DNA of 64,000 bases from Fibrella aestuarina BUZ 2 (GTDB lineage Bacteria > Bacteroidota > Bacteroidia > Cytophagales > Spirosomataceae), in the NCBI RefSeq assembly GCF_000331105.1, contig NC_020054.1:5769815-5833814 (forward strand). The letters are read 5' to 3'. How positions within the stretch are numbered: position 1 is the stretch's first letter; every line of letters begins with the position of its first letter. The notes under the pieces are model-generated. The model was not told the origin of the DNA. It saw only the letters and a program-made list of their open reading frames with translations, and made no database searches. A program made the translations under genes and the position numbers. This document shows positions 9,402 to 18,468 of this stretch, one piece after another.

Positions 9402-12044
9402 ATGATCAAGCGACTCCTGCTCAACCTCGTCTCTATTTATTCGCTCACGTTTTTTGTTCTGTTCGTCGCGCGGGCCGGTGAAGCAGCCCCGGCCCCGCCC
9501 TGCCTGCCCGTTGGCTTGCGCTGCGAATACCTGGTGAATCCGCTCGGCATCGACTCGCCCGAACCCCGGCTTACGTGGCGACTGGCCGACACCCGCAACG
9601 GCGCAAAGCAGACGGCCTATCAGGTGTACGTCGGCACCGATTCGCTCGCGCTGGGCAAGGGCTGGACATCGGGGCGCATCGACGCCGACGCCCAACTGGT
9701 GTCGTATACCGGGCCGGCGCTTCAGCCGTTTACGACCTACTACTGGCGGGTCGAGGTGTGGGACAAAGACAACAAGGCGTCGACCTCGGCGGTGGCCCGT
9801 TTCGAGACCGGCATGGGCAACAGCCGCAACTGGCAGGGTGCCTGGATCAGCGACGGCAACAGCATCGACCTGAAGCCCGCCCCCTACTTTCGGAAGACGT
9901 TTTCGGCGACCAAAGCCATCCGATCGGCGCGGGCCTACATTGCAGCGGGGGGCTTGTATGAGCTATACCTGAACGGGCAGAAGATCGGCAATCACCGCCT
10001 CGACCCCATGTACACCCGCTTTGACCGGCGGACGCTCTACGTTACTTACGACGTGACGCAGCAGCTACAAGCGGGCAAAAACGCGATTGGCGTGCTGCTG
10101 GGCAACGGCTGGTACAACCATCAGTCGACCGCCGTCTGGTATTTTCACCAGGCCCCATGGCGGGCGCGGCCCACCTTCTGCCTCGACCTGCGGATCACGT
10201 ACACCGACGGGTCGGTGGAAACCATTTCGTCGGGCAAAGGCTGGAAAACGAGCCTCAGCCCCATCGTCTTCAACAGCATTTACACCGCCGAACATTACGA
10301 CGCCCGCCGCGAACAGCCCGGCTGGAACACCGCCGCGTTTGTCGATTCGACCTGGAAAGAGGTGGCCTACCGGGCGGCCCCCTCGACAAACATCGTGGCG
10401 CAGGCGATGCACCCCATCCGGAACGTGGAGGCCATTCCGGCCAAACGCATCACCCGCATCAACGACACCGTTTTCGTGTATGACCTGGGCCGAACCATCG
10501 CCGGGGTGAGCCAGTTCCGGATCAAGGGGGCGGCGGGTACGACCATCCGCCTCAAGCACGCCGAACGATTGTATCCCAACGGCCGGGTCGATCAGTCGAA
10601 CATCGACGCGCATTACCGGCCCGTGGGTACGTCGGACCCGTTCCAGACCGACATATTCATCCTGAGTGGCCGGGGCGAGGAGACCTTCATGCCGCATTTC
10701 AACTACAAGGGGTTTCAGTACGTGGAGGTGACCACGAGCCGCCCGCTCGCCCTAACGAAAGAGGCACTCACGGGCTACTTCATGCACAGCGACGTGCCGG
10801 TGGTGGGGCAGGTGACGTCGACCAACCCGACGCTGAACAAGATCTGGGCGGCGACCAACAGCTCGTACCTCTCGAACCTCTTCGGCTACCCCACCGACTG
10901 CCCGCAACGCGAAAAAAACGGCTGGACGGGCGACGCGCACATTGCGGTAGAAACGGGCCTGTACAATTTCGACGGCATCACGATCTATGAAAAATGGCTA
11001 GCCGACCACCGCGACGAACAGCAGCCCAACGGCGTGTTGCCCTCCATCATCCCTACGGGGGGCTGGGGCTACGAATGGGGGAACGGCCCCGACTGGACCA
11101 GCACGATCGCGCTGATTCCGTGGAACGTGTACCTGTTTTACGGCGACAAGAAAATCCTGGCTGATAACTACGACAACATCAAACGCTACGTCGATCACAT
11201 CACCGAGATCAGCCCGACCGGACTAACTACCTGGGGCCTGGGCGACTGGGTGCCGGTGAAATCGAAAGCGCCGGTCGAGCTGACCTCGTCGATCTATTAT
11301 TTCACCGACGCGTCGATTCTGGCGAACGCGGCCCGGTTGCTGGGCCGGCAGGCCGACGCCGACCGGTACGTGGCCCTGGCCGCAAAAATCAGGGATGCGA
11401 TCAACGCCAAATACCTTAACCAGACGGCGGGCAGCTACGGCACCGGCATCCAGACCGAACTGAGCGCGCCGCTGCATTGGGGCGTGGTGCCCGACAACCT
11501 CCGGGGCCGCATCGCCACGACCCTGGCCAATCGGGTCGTGGCCGACAGCGCGCACATCGACGTGGGCCTGCTGGGCACCAAAACGATCCTGAACGCGCTG
11601 AGTGACAACGGGCAGGCCGATCTGGCCTACCGGGTGGCAGCGCAGGAAACGTTTCCGTCGTGGGGCTGGTGGATCAAAAACGGCGCGACGACCCTCTACG
11701 AAAACTGGCCCATCGACGCCAAAAGCGACATTTCGATGAACCACATCATGTTTGGCGAAATCGGGGCGTGGTACTACAAGGGGCTGGGCGGCATCAAACC
11801 CGACCCGGCCCGGCCGGGGTTCAAGCACGTGCTGCTGGAGCCGCATTTCGTGGCGGGCCTCGATGGCTTCGACGCGACGCACGAGGGGCCCTACGGCACC
11901 ATCCGGTCGGCCTGGAAACGGACGAAGAAGGGCGTCACCTACAGCGTGACCATCCCGCCTAACTCCACAGCCACATTGCGGCTGCTCGGCTCAGGTACGT
12001 TGCAACAACTCGACGCCGGTACGTATCAGTTCGACAACCTGTAG
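9402..12044 (+). CDS. Secreted GH78 alpha-L-rhamnosidase
   Basis: 880 residues with a signal peptide of about 25-28 residues. In order: an Ig-like lead (LRCEYLVNPLGIDSPEPRLTW), the rhamnosidase N-terminal beta-sandwich (RKTF...YELYLNGQKIGNHRLDP), a concanavalin-like domain, the (alpha/alpha)6 catalytic barrel and a C-terminal beta-sandwich. The signature DCPQRE...GWTGDA is at residues 499-512 and carries the catalytic Glu region; the ENWP motif follows late in the barrel. It releases terminal L-rhamnose from pectic or other rhamnosylated glycans, in the periplasm or outside. Together with the GH43 arabinanase it suggests rhamnogalacturonan-type substrates. Two copies of GGTACGTT begin at the stop codon. 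Confidence 0.92.
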   Translation: MIKRLLLNLVSIYSLTFFVLFVARAGEAAPAPPCLPVGLRCEYLVNPLGIDSPEPRLTWRLADTRNGAKQTAYQVYVGTDSLALGKGWTSGRIDADAQLVSYTGPALQPFTTYYWRVEVWDKDNKASTSAVARFETGMGNSRNWQGAWISDGNSIDLKPAPYFRKTFSATKAIRSARAYIAAGGLYELYLNGQKIGNHRLDPMYTRFDRRTLYVTYDVTQQLQAGKNAIGVLLGNGWYNHQSTAVWYFHQAPWRARPTFCLDLRITYTDGSVETISSGKGWKTSLSPIVFNSIYTAEHYDARREQPGWNTAAFVDSTWKEVAYRAAPSTNIVAQAMHPIRNVEAIPAKRITRINDTVFVYDLGRTIAGVSQFRIKGAAGTTIRLKHAERLYPNGRVDQSNIDAHYRPVGTSDPFQTDIFILSGRGEETFMPHFNYKGFQYVEVTTSRPLALTKEALTGYFMHSDVPVVGQVTSTNPTLNKIWAATNSSYLSNLFGYPTDCPQREKNGWTGDAHIAVETGLYNFDGITIYEKWLADHRDEQQPNGVLPSIIPTGGWGYEWGNGPDWTSTIALIPWNVYLFYGDKKILADNYDNIKRYVDHITEISPTGLTTWGLGDWVPVKSKAPVELTSSIYYFTDASILANAARLLGRQADADRYVALAAKIRDAINAKYLNQTAGSYGTGIQTELSAPLHWGVVPDNLRGRIATTLANRVVADSAHIDVGLLGTKTILNALSDNGQADLAYRVAAQETFPSWGWWIKNGATTLYENWPIDAKSDISMNHIMFGEIGAWYYKGLGGIKPDPARPGFKHVLLEPHFVAGLDGFDATHEGPYGTIRSAWKRTKKGVTYSVTIPPNSTATLRLLGSGTLQQLDAGTYQFDNL

Positions 12045-12061
12045 GTACGTTCAGGTACGTT
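12044..12061 (+). repeat. Tandem pair of the dispersed octamer GGTACGTT
   Basis: Two exact copies (12044-12051 and 12054-12061), ten bases apart, directly after the rhamnosidase gene. A further copy lies at 11994-12001. It is the densest cluster of the octamer that recurs through the whole window. Confidence 0.85.
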
Positions 12062-12088
12062 GGGGGAGCCATCGGCCAGCCCGTAACA

Positions 12089-12126
12089 AAGAAGCCGGAC
12101 CACGTAGCTACGCAGTCCGGCTTCTT
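12089..12126. terminator. Bidirectional terminator between convergent genes
   Basis: A perfect 12-bp stem, AAGAAGCCGGAC / GTCCGGCTTCTT, with a 14-base loop, between the rhamnosidase gene (+) and the SDR gene (-). T-runs occur on both sides of the stem, so it can stop transcription from both directions. Confidence 0.85.
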
Positions 12127-12143
12127 TATTGTAGGTCAATACG

Positions 12144-13016
12144 TTACGCCATAGCCGGTTCCGTAAAATCGGTCGATTGCGTGAGCGTTTTCCACGTAGT
12201 CATATCGGCCTGCAACGAGGTGATCTTCGCTTCGGTCACGGCGTAGGCATCCCGCCCGAGTAGCAGGTGCAGGGGTGGGTTGGCTTCTCCCGCAATCTGA
12301 ATCATGGCTGCAACGGCCTTTACCGGATCGCCCGGCTGGTTACCCCTGATTTGCGACTGATGCGCTTCCTCCGACTCACGTACCTGCGTGTAGTCGCTCA
12401 GCTTGTCGCCGGCCGTCCGCAGCGACCCCGACGCCAGGAACTCGGTGCGGAAGTAGCCCGGCTCTACAATCGTGACCTTAATGCCAAATGGGGCCGCTTC
12501 GGCCGCCAACGATTCCGACAAGCCTTCGACGGCAAATTTGGTGGCGCAGTAAATGCCCCAGCCTGGAAAGGCGCCCGAGATACCGGCAATCGATGAAAGG
12601 TTCAGGATATGCCCGGACTGCTGTTTCCGCAGCTGCGGCATCACCTGCCGGATCACGTTCAGGGTACCGAAGACATTCACCTCGAAATTGGCGCGGGCCT
12701 CTTCGTCGGTCAGCTCTTCCAGGGCACCGACCTGCCCGTAGCCCGCATTGTTGACGACCACGTCGATCCGGCCAAAGTGGGCAATGGTTGCCTGAATCGC
12801 CTCCGCGACGCTTGCTTCCGTGATCAGGTCGACCGTCATTGGCAGAAAATCAGCCGATTCGATACCGGCAGCCCGGCGTAGCTCGGCCCCGTCGCGGGAG
12901 GTAGCCGCCACCCGATGCCCCTGCTGGATTAGTTGATGAACGAGTTCGAGCCCGAAGCCTTTCGAGGCTCCGGTTATAAACCATACTTGGATTTGCTGTT
13001 GTGATTGATTGGTCAT
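12144..13016 (-). CDS. Short-chain dehydrogenase/reductase (classical SDR)
   Basis: 290 residues. The NAD(P)-binding motif TGASKGFG is near the N-terminus, followed by NNAGYG, a catalytic Ser in NLSSIAG and the YCATK active-site pair. Cytoplasmic, with no signal or membrane segment. The nearest-sounding family is the 3-oxoacyl-ACP reductase-like or retinol dehydrogenase-like group often annotated as 'oxidoreductase'; the substrate is unknown. It lies 82 bp downstream of an AraC-type regulator on the same strand, a common pairing in Bacteroidota where the regulator controls the reductase. Confidence 0.85.
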   Translation of the reverse strand: MTNQSQQQIQVWFITGASKGFGLELVHQLIQQGHRVAATSRDGAELRRAAGIESADFLPMTVDLITEASVAEAIQATIAHFGRIDVVVNNAGYGQVGALEELTDEEARANFEVNVFGTLNVIRQVMPQLRKQQSGHILNLSSIAGISGAFPGWGIYCATKFAVEGLSESLAAEAAPFGIKVTIVEPGYFRTEFLASGSLRTAGDKLSDYTQVRESEEAHQSQIRGNQPGDPVKAVAAMIQIAGEANPPLHLLLGRDAYAVTEAKITSLQADMTTWKTLTQSTDFTEPAMA

Positions 13017-13098
13017 GTTCGTACCTGGTTAACGGTCACAAAAGTAGCCGCTCAGTCAGCGCAGGCGCTTACTCGATTCAAGCAGATACTTACCAAAT

Positions 13099-14001
13099 TC
13101 AAACACGACGAAAAGCAGAAGGGGCCATGCCCGCTCGCTTTTTAAAGAAATAATTGAAATGCGCCGGTTCGTCGAACCCCAGGCTATAGCCGATCTCGGC
13201 GATGTTCCAGTCGGTATGGCGCAGCAAGGCTTTTGCCTCGCCCGCCAGGCGGTCGGCAATGTGGTCGGTGGTGGTTTTGCCGGTCGTATCGCGGACGCAG
13301 CGGTTAAGGTGGTTGACGTGCACCGAAAGTTGCTGGGCAAAGTCGCCCGCCGAACGTAGGGTAAACCGCTGCCCCGGCGACTCGATGGGAAATTGCCGTT
13401 CGAGCAGCTCGATAAAGATAGCCGTTAACCGCGCCCGGGCGTCGGGGTGGTGATACAACGCATCGGACGGGCGCAGCTTGAGCGCGTAGTGAATCAGCTC
13501 GGAGACGTACGTCCGAATCAGCTCATATTTGAAGGCATAGCCCGATGTGAGTTCGGCGAGCATCCGTTCGTAGAGGGCACTCACCTCCCGGTCCTGATCG
13601 GTAGTAAGTGGGTAGGCGGGCTTACCGGCCGGGCTGAAGACCGGCAAATCGGTCAGGTTGGCGCTAAACCGACCCGCAAAAAACGCCTCCCGAAAAATGC
13701 AGAAATAACCCGACGTGTCTTCGGCCACCGGTTGCCAGGTATAAGGCACCTGCGGGTTGAAAAACAACAGCGTGGGGCCGTCGATCTCGATGCTTTTGTC
13801 AGCGTAGTGATAGACGTTTTGGCCCCGGATGAGCGAAATCTTGTAGAAATCCCGTCGGCTATACTGCACCGGACTGGCGTTGGGGGCCAGGCATTCTTCC
13901 AGCCGAAACACGTTCACCTGCCCAATGATGGCCTGTAGCTCGTCGGGTAAGTGGTTGAATTTGTGCTGATAAAACTCCTCGAGGGTCTCTGTCTTGGGCA
14001 T
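13099..14001 (-). CDS. AraC-family transcriptional regulator
   Basis: About 300 residues from the ATG at 14001 (MPKTETLEEFY); an in-frame start seven codons earlier is possible. The N-terminal part is a cupin-like sensor region (YKISLIRGQNVYHYADKSI, LLFFNPQVPYTWQP). The C-terminal 100 residues hold two helix-turn-helix motifs typical of AraC (FAQQLSVHVNHLNRCV; NIAEIGYSLGFDEPAHFNYFFKKRAG). The ligand is unknown. It is divergent from the molybdenum hydroxylase operon and upstream of the SDR gene on its own strand, so it could regulate either. A tandem 11-bp repeat lies in the divergent spacer. Confidence 0.88.
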   Translation of the reverse strand: MPKTETLEEFYQHKFNHLPDELQAIIGQVNVFRLEECLAPNASPVQYSRRDFYKISLIRGQNVYHYADKSIEIDGPTLLFFNPQVPYTWQPVAEDTSGYFCIFREAFFAGRFSANLTDLPVFSPAGKPAYPLTTDQDREVSALYERMLAELTSGYAFKYELIRTYVSELIHYALKLRPSDALYHHPDARARLTAIFIELLERQFPIESPGQRFTLRSAGDFAQQLSVHVNHLNRCVRDTTGKTTTDHIADRLAGEAKALLRHTDWNIAEIGYSLGFDEPAHFNYFFKKRAGMAPSAFRRV

Positions 14002-14154
14002 AGCCAAAATTACTAAATTCAAATCAAAACCTACAGCCAGGCACCACTTTGCGGCTGTACCCGTGACCCCGTTTATGGCGGGCGGTTCGCCGCAAAACTA
14101 CCCGATGCGGCCAAAGCGTGGGCTTGTTGGTAACAACCAGTCGTTTAGATCGTT

Positions 14155-14176
14155 TTATACCCTAGTTATACCCTAG
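14155..14176. promoter_or_regulatory. Tandem 11-bp direct repeat in divergent spacer
   Basis: TTATACCCTAG occurs twice without a gap (14155-14165, 14166-14176), 63 bp before the start of the iron-sulfur subunit gene and 154 bp from the AraC gene start. An 11-bp period places both copies on one face of the helix. AraC proteins often bind direct repeats, so this is a candidate operator. It is a candidate only; no second example was found in the window. Confidence 0.4.
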
Positions 14177-14238
14177 GCGGCTTATCCCCGCCACGCCTTG
14201 GTGCAACGTACCCAAACCTTGTTTTTCAGAAGAAGCGC

Positions 14239-15027
14239 ATGCTGGACGAAAACGAAACCCCTGACCTGACGGAGGACGAGAAGAAACTGTTTGCGGACCT
14301 GATGCCCGACGACCTCAGCGAGATCCTCGACACGGGCGTCAACCGGCGGCATTTTCTCAAACTAATGACCCTCGCGGGCGGCGGCATGCTGGCAGCGCAG
14401 TCTGCAGTGGCCGAGCAGTTGCTGACCCGGCCATTGAGCGAAACGCCCGCCGCCGACCTCGCCCCCACGGCGATTGAAAACGGCGTCGAGGTGGCGTTTA
14501 AGGTAAACGGAACAGCCCGCAAGCTAACCGTCGACTCGCGCATGACGCTGCTCGATACGCTACGCGAACGCCTCGACCTGACGGGCTCCAAGAAAGGCTG
14601 CGATCATGGTCAATGCGGCGCCTGCACGGTCATCGTCGACGGGCAACGGGTGCTGTCGTGTCTGACCCTGGCCGCGAGCTGCGAGGGCAAAACCGTACAG
14701 ACCATCGAGGGACTGGCCAAGGGCAACACCCTTCATCCCATGCAGGAAGCCTTCCTGAAACACGATGGGTTCCAGTGTGGCTTCTGCACGCCCGGCCAGA
14801 TTTGCTCAGCCGTAGCGGTGCTCGACGAAGCCCGGCGCGGCGACGCGAGTTACGTGACCACCGACGTGCGGAAGAAGCCTGGGCCGGTACAACTATCACC
14901 CGACGAAATTCGGGAGCGCATGTCGGGCAACCTGTGCCGGTGCGGCGCTTACCCCAACATCGTGGCGGCCATCCAGGAAGTGCATACCGGCAAACCCGTT
15001 GAGCAACAATTCCGCTTTACGGCCTAG
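14239..15027 (+). CDS. Molybdenum hydroxylase [2Fe-2S] subunit with Tat signal (PaoA/YagT-like)
   Basis: 262 residues. After an acidic 30-residue lead comes a twin-arginine motif, NRRHFLKLM, and a hydrophobic stretch. The N-terminal cluster is ligated by Cys121, Cys126, Cys129 and Cys141 (GCDHGQCGACT...LSC) and the C-terminal cluster by Cys180, Cys183, Cys233 and Cys235 (QCGFC...CRC). It passes electrons from the molybdenum site to FAD in xanthine oxidase-family enzymes. The order of the three genes (FeS, FAD, Mo subunit) matches E. coli paoABC, a periplasmic aldehyde oxidoreductase in which the small subunit carries the only Tat signal. Aldehyde oxidation in the periplasm is therefore the best guess. 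Confidence 0.88.
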   Translation: MLDENETPDLTEDEKKLFADLMPDDLSEILDTGVNRRHFLKLMTLAGGGMLAAQSAVAEQLLTRPLSETPAADLAPTAIENGVEVAFKVNGTARKLTVDSRMTLLDTLRERLDLTGSKKGCDHGQCGACTVIVDGQRVLSCLTLAASCEGKTVQTIEGLAKGNTLHPMQEAFLKHDGFQCGFCTPGQICSAVAVLDEARRGDASYVTTDVRKKPGPVQLSPDEIRERMSGNLCRCGAYPNIVAAIQEVHTGKPVEQQFRFTA

Positions 15028-15097
15028 CCTACCAACGAGATCCAATTCCATCTGCTGCCAGTCAGCAATTCATAAAGCAACAAAGACCTCCTCAACT

Positions 15098-15124
15098 CCC
15101 CTCCCCTGTCTTTCAGGGGAGGGG
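15098..15124 (+). repeat. GC-rich hairpin in the spacer of the hydroxylase operon
   Basis: CCCCTCCCCT (15098-15107) and AGGGGAGGGG (15115-15124) form a perfect 10-bp stem with a 7-base loop, in the 120-bp gap between the FeS and FAD subunit genes. No T-run follows, so it is more likely a dispersed repeat or an mRNA stability element than a terminator. Confidence 0.6.
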
Positions 15125-15147
15125 CTGGGGGTGGGGTCCACTACTCG

Positions 15148-16155
15148 ATGCGACCGTTCACCTATTCCTGTGCCAAAGACGCCACCAACGCGCTGACGCA
15201 ACTGGCTGGCAACCCCACCGCTAAATTCCTGGCGGGCGGCACCAACCTGCTCGACCTGATGAAGGAAGACGTGGAGCGGCCTACCGCCCTGGTCGACATC
15301 AGTGGGCTTAAACTCACCGAGATCAAATCCATCACGATGGGCGCTACCAGCGGCGGCGTGTCGATTGGCGGACTCGGCAAAAACACCGACGCGGCCAACC
15401 ACCCGCTCATTCGGCAGCAGTACCCGTTGCTGACGCAGGCGATTCTGGCGGGGGCGTCGGGGCAGATTCGGAACATGGCGACCAACGGCGGCAACCTGTT
15501 GCAACGGACCCGCTGCCCTTATTTCTACGAGGTGTCGATGCCCTGCAACAAACGGGCGCCCGGCTCGGGTTGTGGCGCGCTGGAGGGCGTCAACCGACTC
15601 CACGCCATCTTCGGTTGGTCGGAGAAATGCGTGGCCGTGTATCCATCGGATATGGCCGTGGCGCTGGCGGCGCTGGATGCCGTGGTGCGGGTGCGCAACG
15701 CGCAGGGTCAGGAACGTACTATCGCCTTCACCGACTTTCACCGGCTGCCGGGCGACAAACCTGAGCAGGACACTAACCTGCAACCGGGCGAGCTGATCAC
15801 GGCGATCGACCTCCCCAAAAACGCCCTTGCGGACCATTCGTATTACCTAAAAGTGCGCGATCGGGCCTCCTACGCCTTTGCCCTGCTATCGGTAGCGGCC
15901 GGGCTGGAACTAAGCGGTAACACGATTAAGCAGGCGCGAATTGCGATGGGCGGCGTGGCGCACAAACCCTGGCGCGCCCTGAAAGCCGAGCAGTTTCTGG
16001 TCGGCAAAGAAGCCACGGACGAGAACTTTAAAGGTGCCGCCGACGCCGAAATGGCCGACGCCAAACCGCTGGAACACAATAAATTCAAAGTAGAGCTAGG
16101 CCGACGAAGCATCGTGCTGGCCCTGCAAACAGCCCTGAACGGCGGCAAAGCGTAA
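15148..16155 (+). CDS. Molybdenum hydroxylase FAD-binding subunit with 4Fe-4S site (PaoB/YagS-like)
   Basis: 335 residues. The FAD-binding PCMH-type fold shows the motif KFLAGGTNLLDLMK and the segment GQIRNMATNGGNLLQRTRCPYF. A cysteine-rich insert, with Cys123, Cys133, Cys142 and Cys161, matches the extra 4Fe-4S cluster known in PaoB-type subunits and absent from ordinary xanthine dehydrogenase FAD subunits; this strongly supports the PaoABC assignment. The C-terminal CO-dehydrogenase flavoprotein domain (YAFALLSVAAGL...ARIAMGGVAHKPWRA) is complete. It lies between the iron-sulfur and molybdenum subunit genes. Confidence 0.9.
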   Translation: MRPFTYSCAKDATNALTQLAGNPTAKFLAGGTNLLDLMKEDVERPTALVDISGLKLTEIKSITMGATSGGVSIGGLGKNTDAANHPLIRQQYPLLTQAILAGASGQIRNMATNGGNLLQRTRCPYFYEVSMPCNKRAPGSGCGALEGVNRLHAIFGWSEKCVAVYPSDMAVALAALDAVVRVRNAQGQERTIAFTDFHRLPGDKPEQDTNLQPGELITAIDLPKNALADHSYYLKVRDRASYAFALLSVAAGLELSGNTIKQARIAMGGVAHKPWRALKAEQFLVGKEATDENFKGAADAEMADAKPLEHNKFKVELGRRSIVLALQTALNGGKA

Positions 16156-16189
16156 AAGAGTGCCTACCCGGTTAACCGCAACAACTCGC

Positions 16190-18310
16190 ATGAACACCAA
16201 ATCCATCGGCACGCCCGTTAGCCGCATCGACGGTATCGCTAAAGTGACCGGCAAAGCCACGTATTCGACCGATTTTCCGGTGAAGAACCTGGCCTATGCC
16301 GTACTGTTCAAAAGCACCGTTGCCGCCGGCACGATCCGCGACATCGACACCGCCGCAGCCGAAAAAGCACCCGGCGTACTGGCTGTGATTACCCACAAGA
16401 ACGCCCCGAAACTGAACGTAAACGGTGGTCTGCGCGGCGGTGCCCTGTTGCAAAGCCCCGAGATCGAGTTTCACGGACAGCATATCGGGCTGGTAGTCGC
16501 CGAGACTTTCGAGCAGGCCCGGTACGCGGCGCGGCTGGTGACGACCACTTACGATAAAAAAGACGCCAAGGTCGACTTTGAGAAGCTAATGGGGCAGGCC
16601 CAGATGCCGAAAGACAAAGACAAGGCCGACGCCAAACGGGGCGATGCCAAAGCGGCGTTGCGTCAGGCAGCGATTAAGGTGGAGGCGGTCTACGAAACAC
16701 CTATCGAGCACCACCACCCGCTGGAACCCCACGCCACCATTGCCGACTGGAACGGCGACCGGGTCACGCTTTACAACAGCTCGCAGATCGTCAACGGGGC
16801 GCAGAGTGCCGCTGCCGCCACGCTCAACCTGAAACCCGATCAGGTACGTATCGTGTCGCCCTTCATCGGCGGCGGTTTTGGGTCGAAAGGCGGGCAGTGG
16901 GCCAATCTGGTGCTGGCGGCCGTAGCGGCCAAACAGGTGAACCGGCCCGTGAAGCTGGCACTGACCCGGCAGCAGATGGTCAATTCGGTGGGACTACGGC
17001 AACACAACGTACAGAAGGTGAGCCTGGCCGCCACGCCCGACGGCAAGCTGACGGCGCTGGCGCACGAAACCACCACCCACAGCGCCATCAACAACGAGTT
17101 TATCGAACCCTGCGGCGACTGCTCGAAGATCCTATACGACGTACCCAACTCGCTCATCAGCTATCGGGTGGTGCCCATGAACCTGATTCTGCCGACCTAC
17201 ACGCGCGGCCCCGGCAAATCGACGGGTAGCTTCGCGCTTGAATCGGCGATGGACGAACTGGCCTACGCGCTGAAGATGGACCCCATTGAGCTGCGGCTGA
17301 AAAACGAGCCCGAACGCGACCCGTCGAACGGCAAACCCTGGTCGTCGCGAACGGTGGTGCAATGCCTGCGCGAGGGAGCCAAGGCGTTTGGCTGGGACAA
17401 GCGAAAAGCGGAACCCCGGCAGAATCAGCAGGGCAACTACCTCATCGGCTACGGCGTCGCTTGTGGCACGTACCCAGCGCATCAGCGGCCCACGTCGGCC
17501 ATTGTGAAGCTGAAACGGGCCGGCAACGATGTGCTGGCGACCGTCGAGCTGGCCGCCGCCGACCTCGGCACCGGTACGTATACCATCCTGACACAGACCG
17601 CCGCCGACGCGCTGGGTATACCCATCCAGCACGTGAAGGTGCTCATCGGCGACTCCAACCTGCCCCCGGCAGCCGGGGCGGTGGGTTCCGTGGGCGCGTC
17701 GAGTTACGCCAATGCCGTCAATGAAGCCTGCCAGAAGATTACGTCGGAACTGGTGCTCCGCTCGGGCAAGCAGTTTTTTGCACCACCGACCGCCATGCAA
17801 CTGATGCTGGCCGAGAAAATCACCGAGTACCAGACGCGGGTCGATACCAAACCGATGGAAGAAGCGGAGCAGTATTCGGCGCATAGCTTCAACGCCAATT
17901 TTGCGGAAGTCGCCGTGAACGCCTCGACCGGCATGGTGCGCGTGACCCGGTTTCTGGCCGTGACGGGCGCGGGCACCATCCTGAACCCCAAAACCGCCCG
18001 CTCACAGATTATCGGCGGCAACATCTGGGGCATCGGCATGGCCCTGACCGAAGAATCGGTAACGGACCCGCGCTGGGGCAATTTCGTAACCCGCTCCTTC
18101 GCCGATTACCACGTACCCGCCAACCTCGACATCGGCGACCTCGACGCCATCTTCATCCGCGAAGACGATCAGCGGGCCAACAAAATGGGCGTCAAAGGTA
18201 TCGGTGAAGTGGGTATCGTGGGCGTAGCTGCCGCCGTCGCCAATGCCGTGTTCAACGCCACCGGAAAGCGGGTACGCGAGCTCCCCATCACCCCCGACAA
18301 GCTGTTGTAA
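16190..18310 (+). CDS. Molybdenum hydroxylase Mo-cofactor subunit (PaoC/YagR-like)
   Basis: About 706 residues from the ATG at 16190 (MNTKSIGTPVSRIDG); an in-frame GTG at 16160 is possible but adds only a poor lead. The aldehyde oxidase/xanthine dehydrogenase a/b hammerhead (VTGKATYSTDF) is followed by the Mo-binding halves with GGGFGSKG, YTRGPGKSTGSFALE, GSVGASSYANA and the C-terminal GVKGIGEVGIVG loop holding the presumed catalytic Glu. There is no signal peptide, consistent with export in complex with the Tat-bearing small subunit. No XdhC/PaoD cofactor-insertion gene follows. The modABC transporter about 43 kb downstream would supply molybdate. Confidence 0.92.
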   Translation: MNTKSIGTPVSRIDGIAKVTGKATYSTDFPVKNLAYAVLFKSTVAAGTIRDIDTAAAEKAPGVLAVITHKNAPKLNVNGGLRGGALLQSPEIEFHGQHIGLVVAETFEQARYAARLVTTTYDKKDAKVDFEKLMGQAQMPKDKDKADAKRGDAKAALRQAAIKVEAVYETPIEHHHPLEPHATIADWNGDRVTLYNSSQIVNGAQSAAAATLNLKPDQVRIVSPFIGGGFGSKGGQWANLVLAAVAAKQVNRPVKLALTRQQMVNSVGLRQHNVQKVSLAATPDGKLTALAHETTTHSAINNEFIEPCGDCSKILYDVPNSLISYRVVPMNLILPTYTRGPGKSTGSFALESAMDELAYALKMDPIELRLKNEPERDPSNGKPWSSRTVVQCLREGAKAFGWDKRKAEPRQNQQGNYLIGYGVACGTYPAHQRPTSAIVKLKRAGNDVLATVELAAADLGTGTYTILTQTAADALGIPIQHVKVLIGDSNLPPAAGAVGSVGASSYANAVNEACQKITSELVLRSGKQFFAPPTAMQLMLAEKITEYQTRVDTKPMEEAEQYSAHSFNANFAEVAVNASTGMVRVTRFLAVTGAGTILNPKTARSQIIGGNIWGIGMALTEESVTDPRWGNFVTRSFADYHVPANLDIGDLDAIFIREDDQRANKMGVKGIGEVGIVGVAAAVANAVFNATGKRVRELPITPDKLL

Positions 18311-18332
18311 CATACCTGAACAGCAGAGGCCC

Positions 18333-18366
18333 TGTTTCAATTGTATATGAACGATATACAGGAAAC
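18333..18366 (+). terminator. Hairpin after the molybdenum hydroxylase operon
   Basis: Nested inverted repeats: GTTTC...GAAAC outside (18334-18338/18362-18366) and TGTATAT/ATATACA inside (18342-18348/18354-18360), with a 5-base loop. It starts about 25 bases after the last stop codon. There is no long T-run, so the terminator role is tentative. Confidence 0.45.
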
Positions 18367-18468
18367 GGCGTGCCCCAACGTGCAGCTGTAGCGATAAAGT
18401 AACTAAAGATTGTCGTCCATTCCTTCTTTAGTCTGTTTATCGCGTTGTGGTGACGCGTCGCTGTCTTG

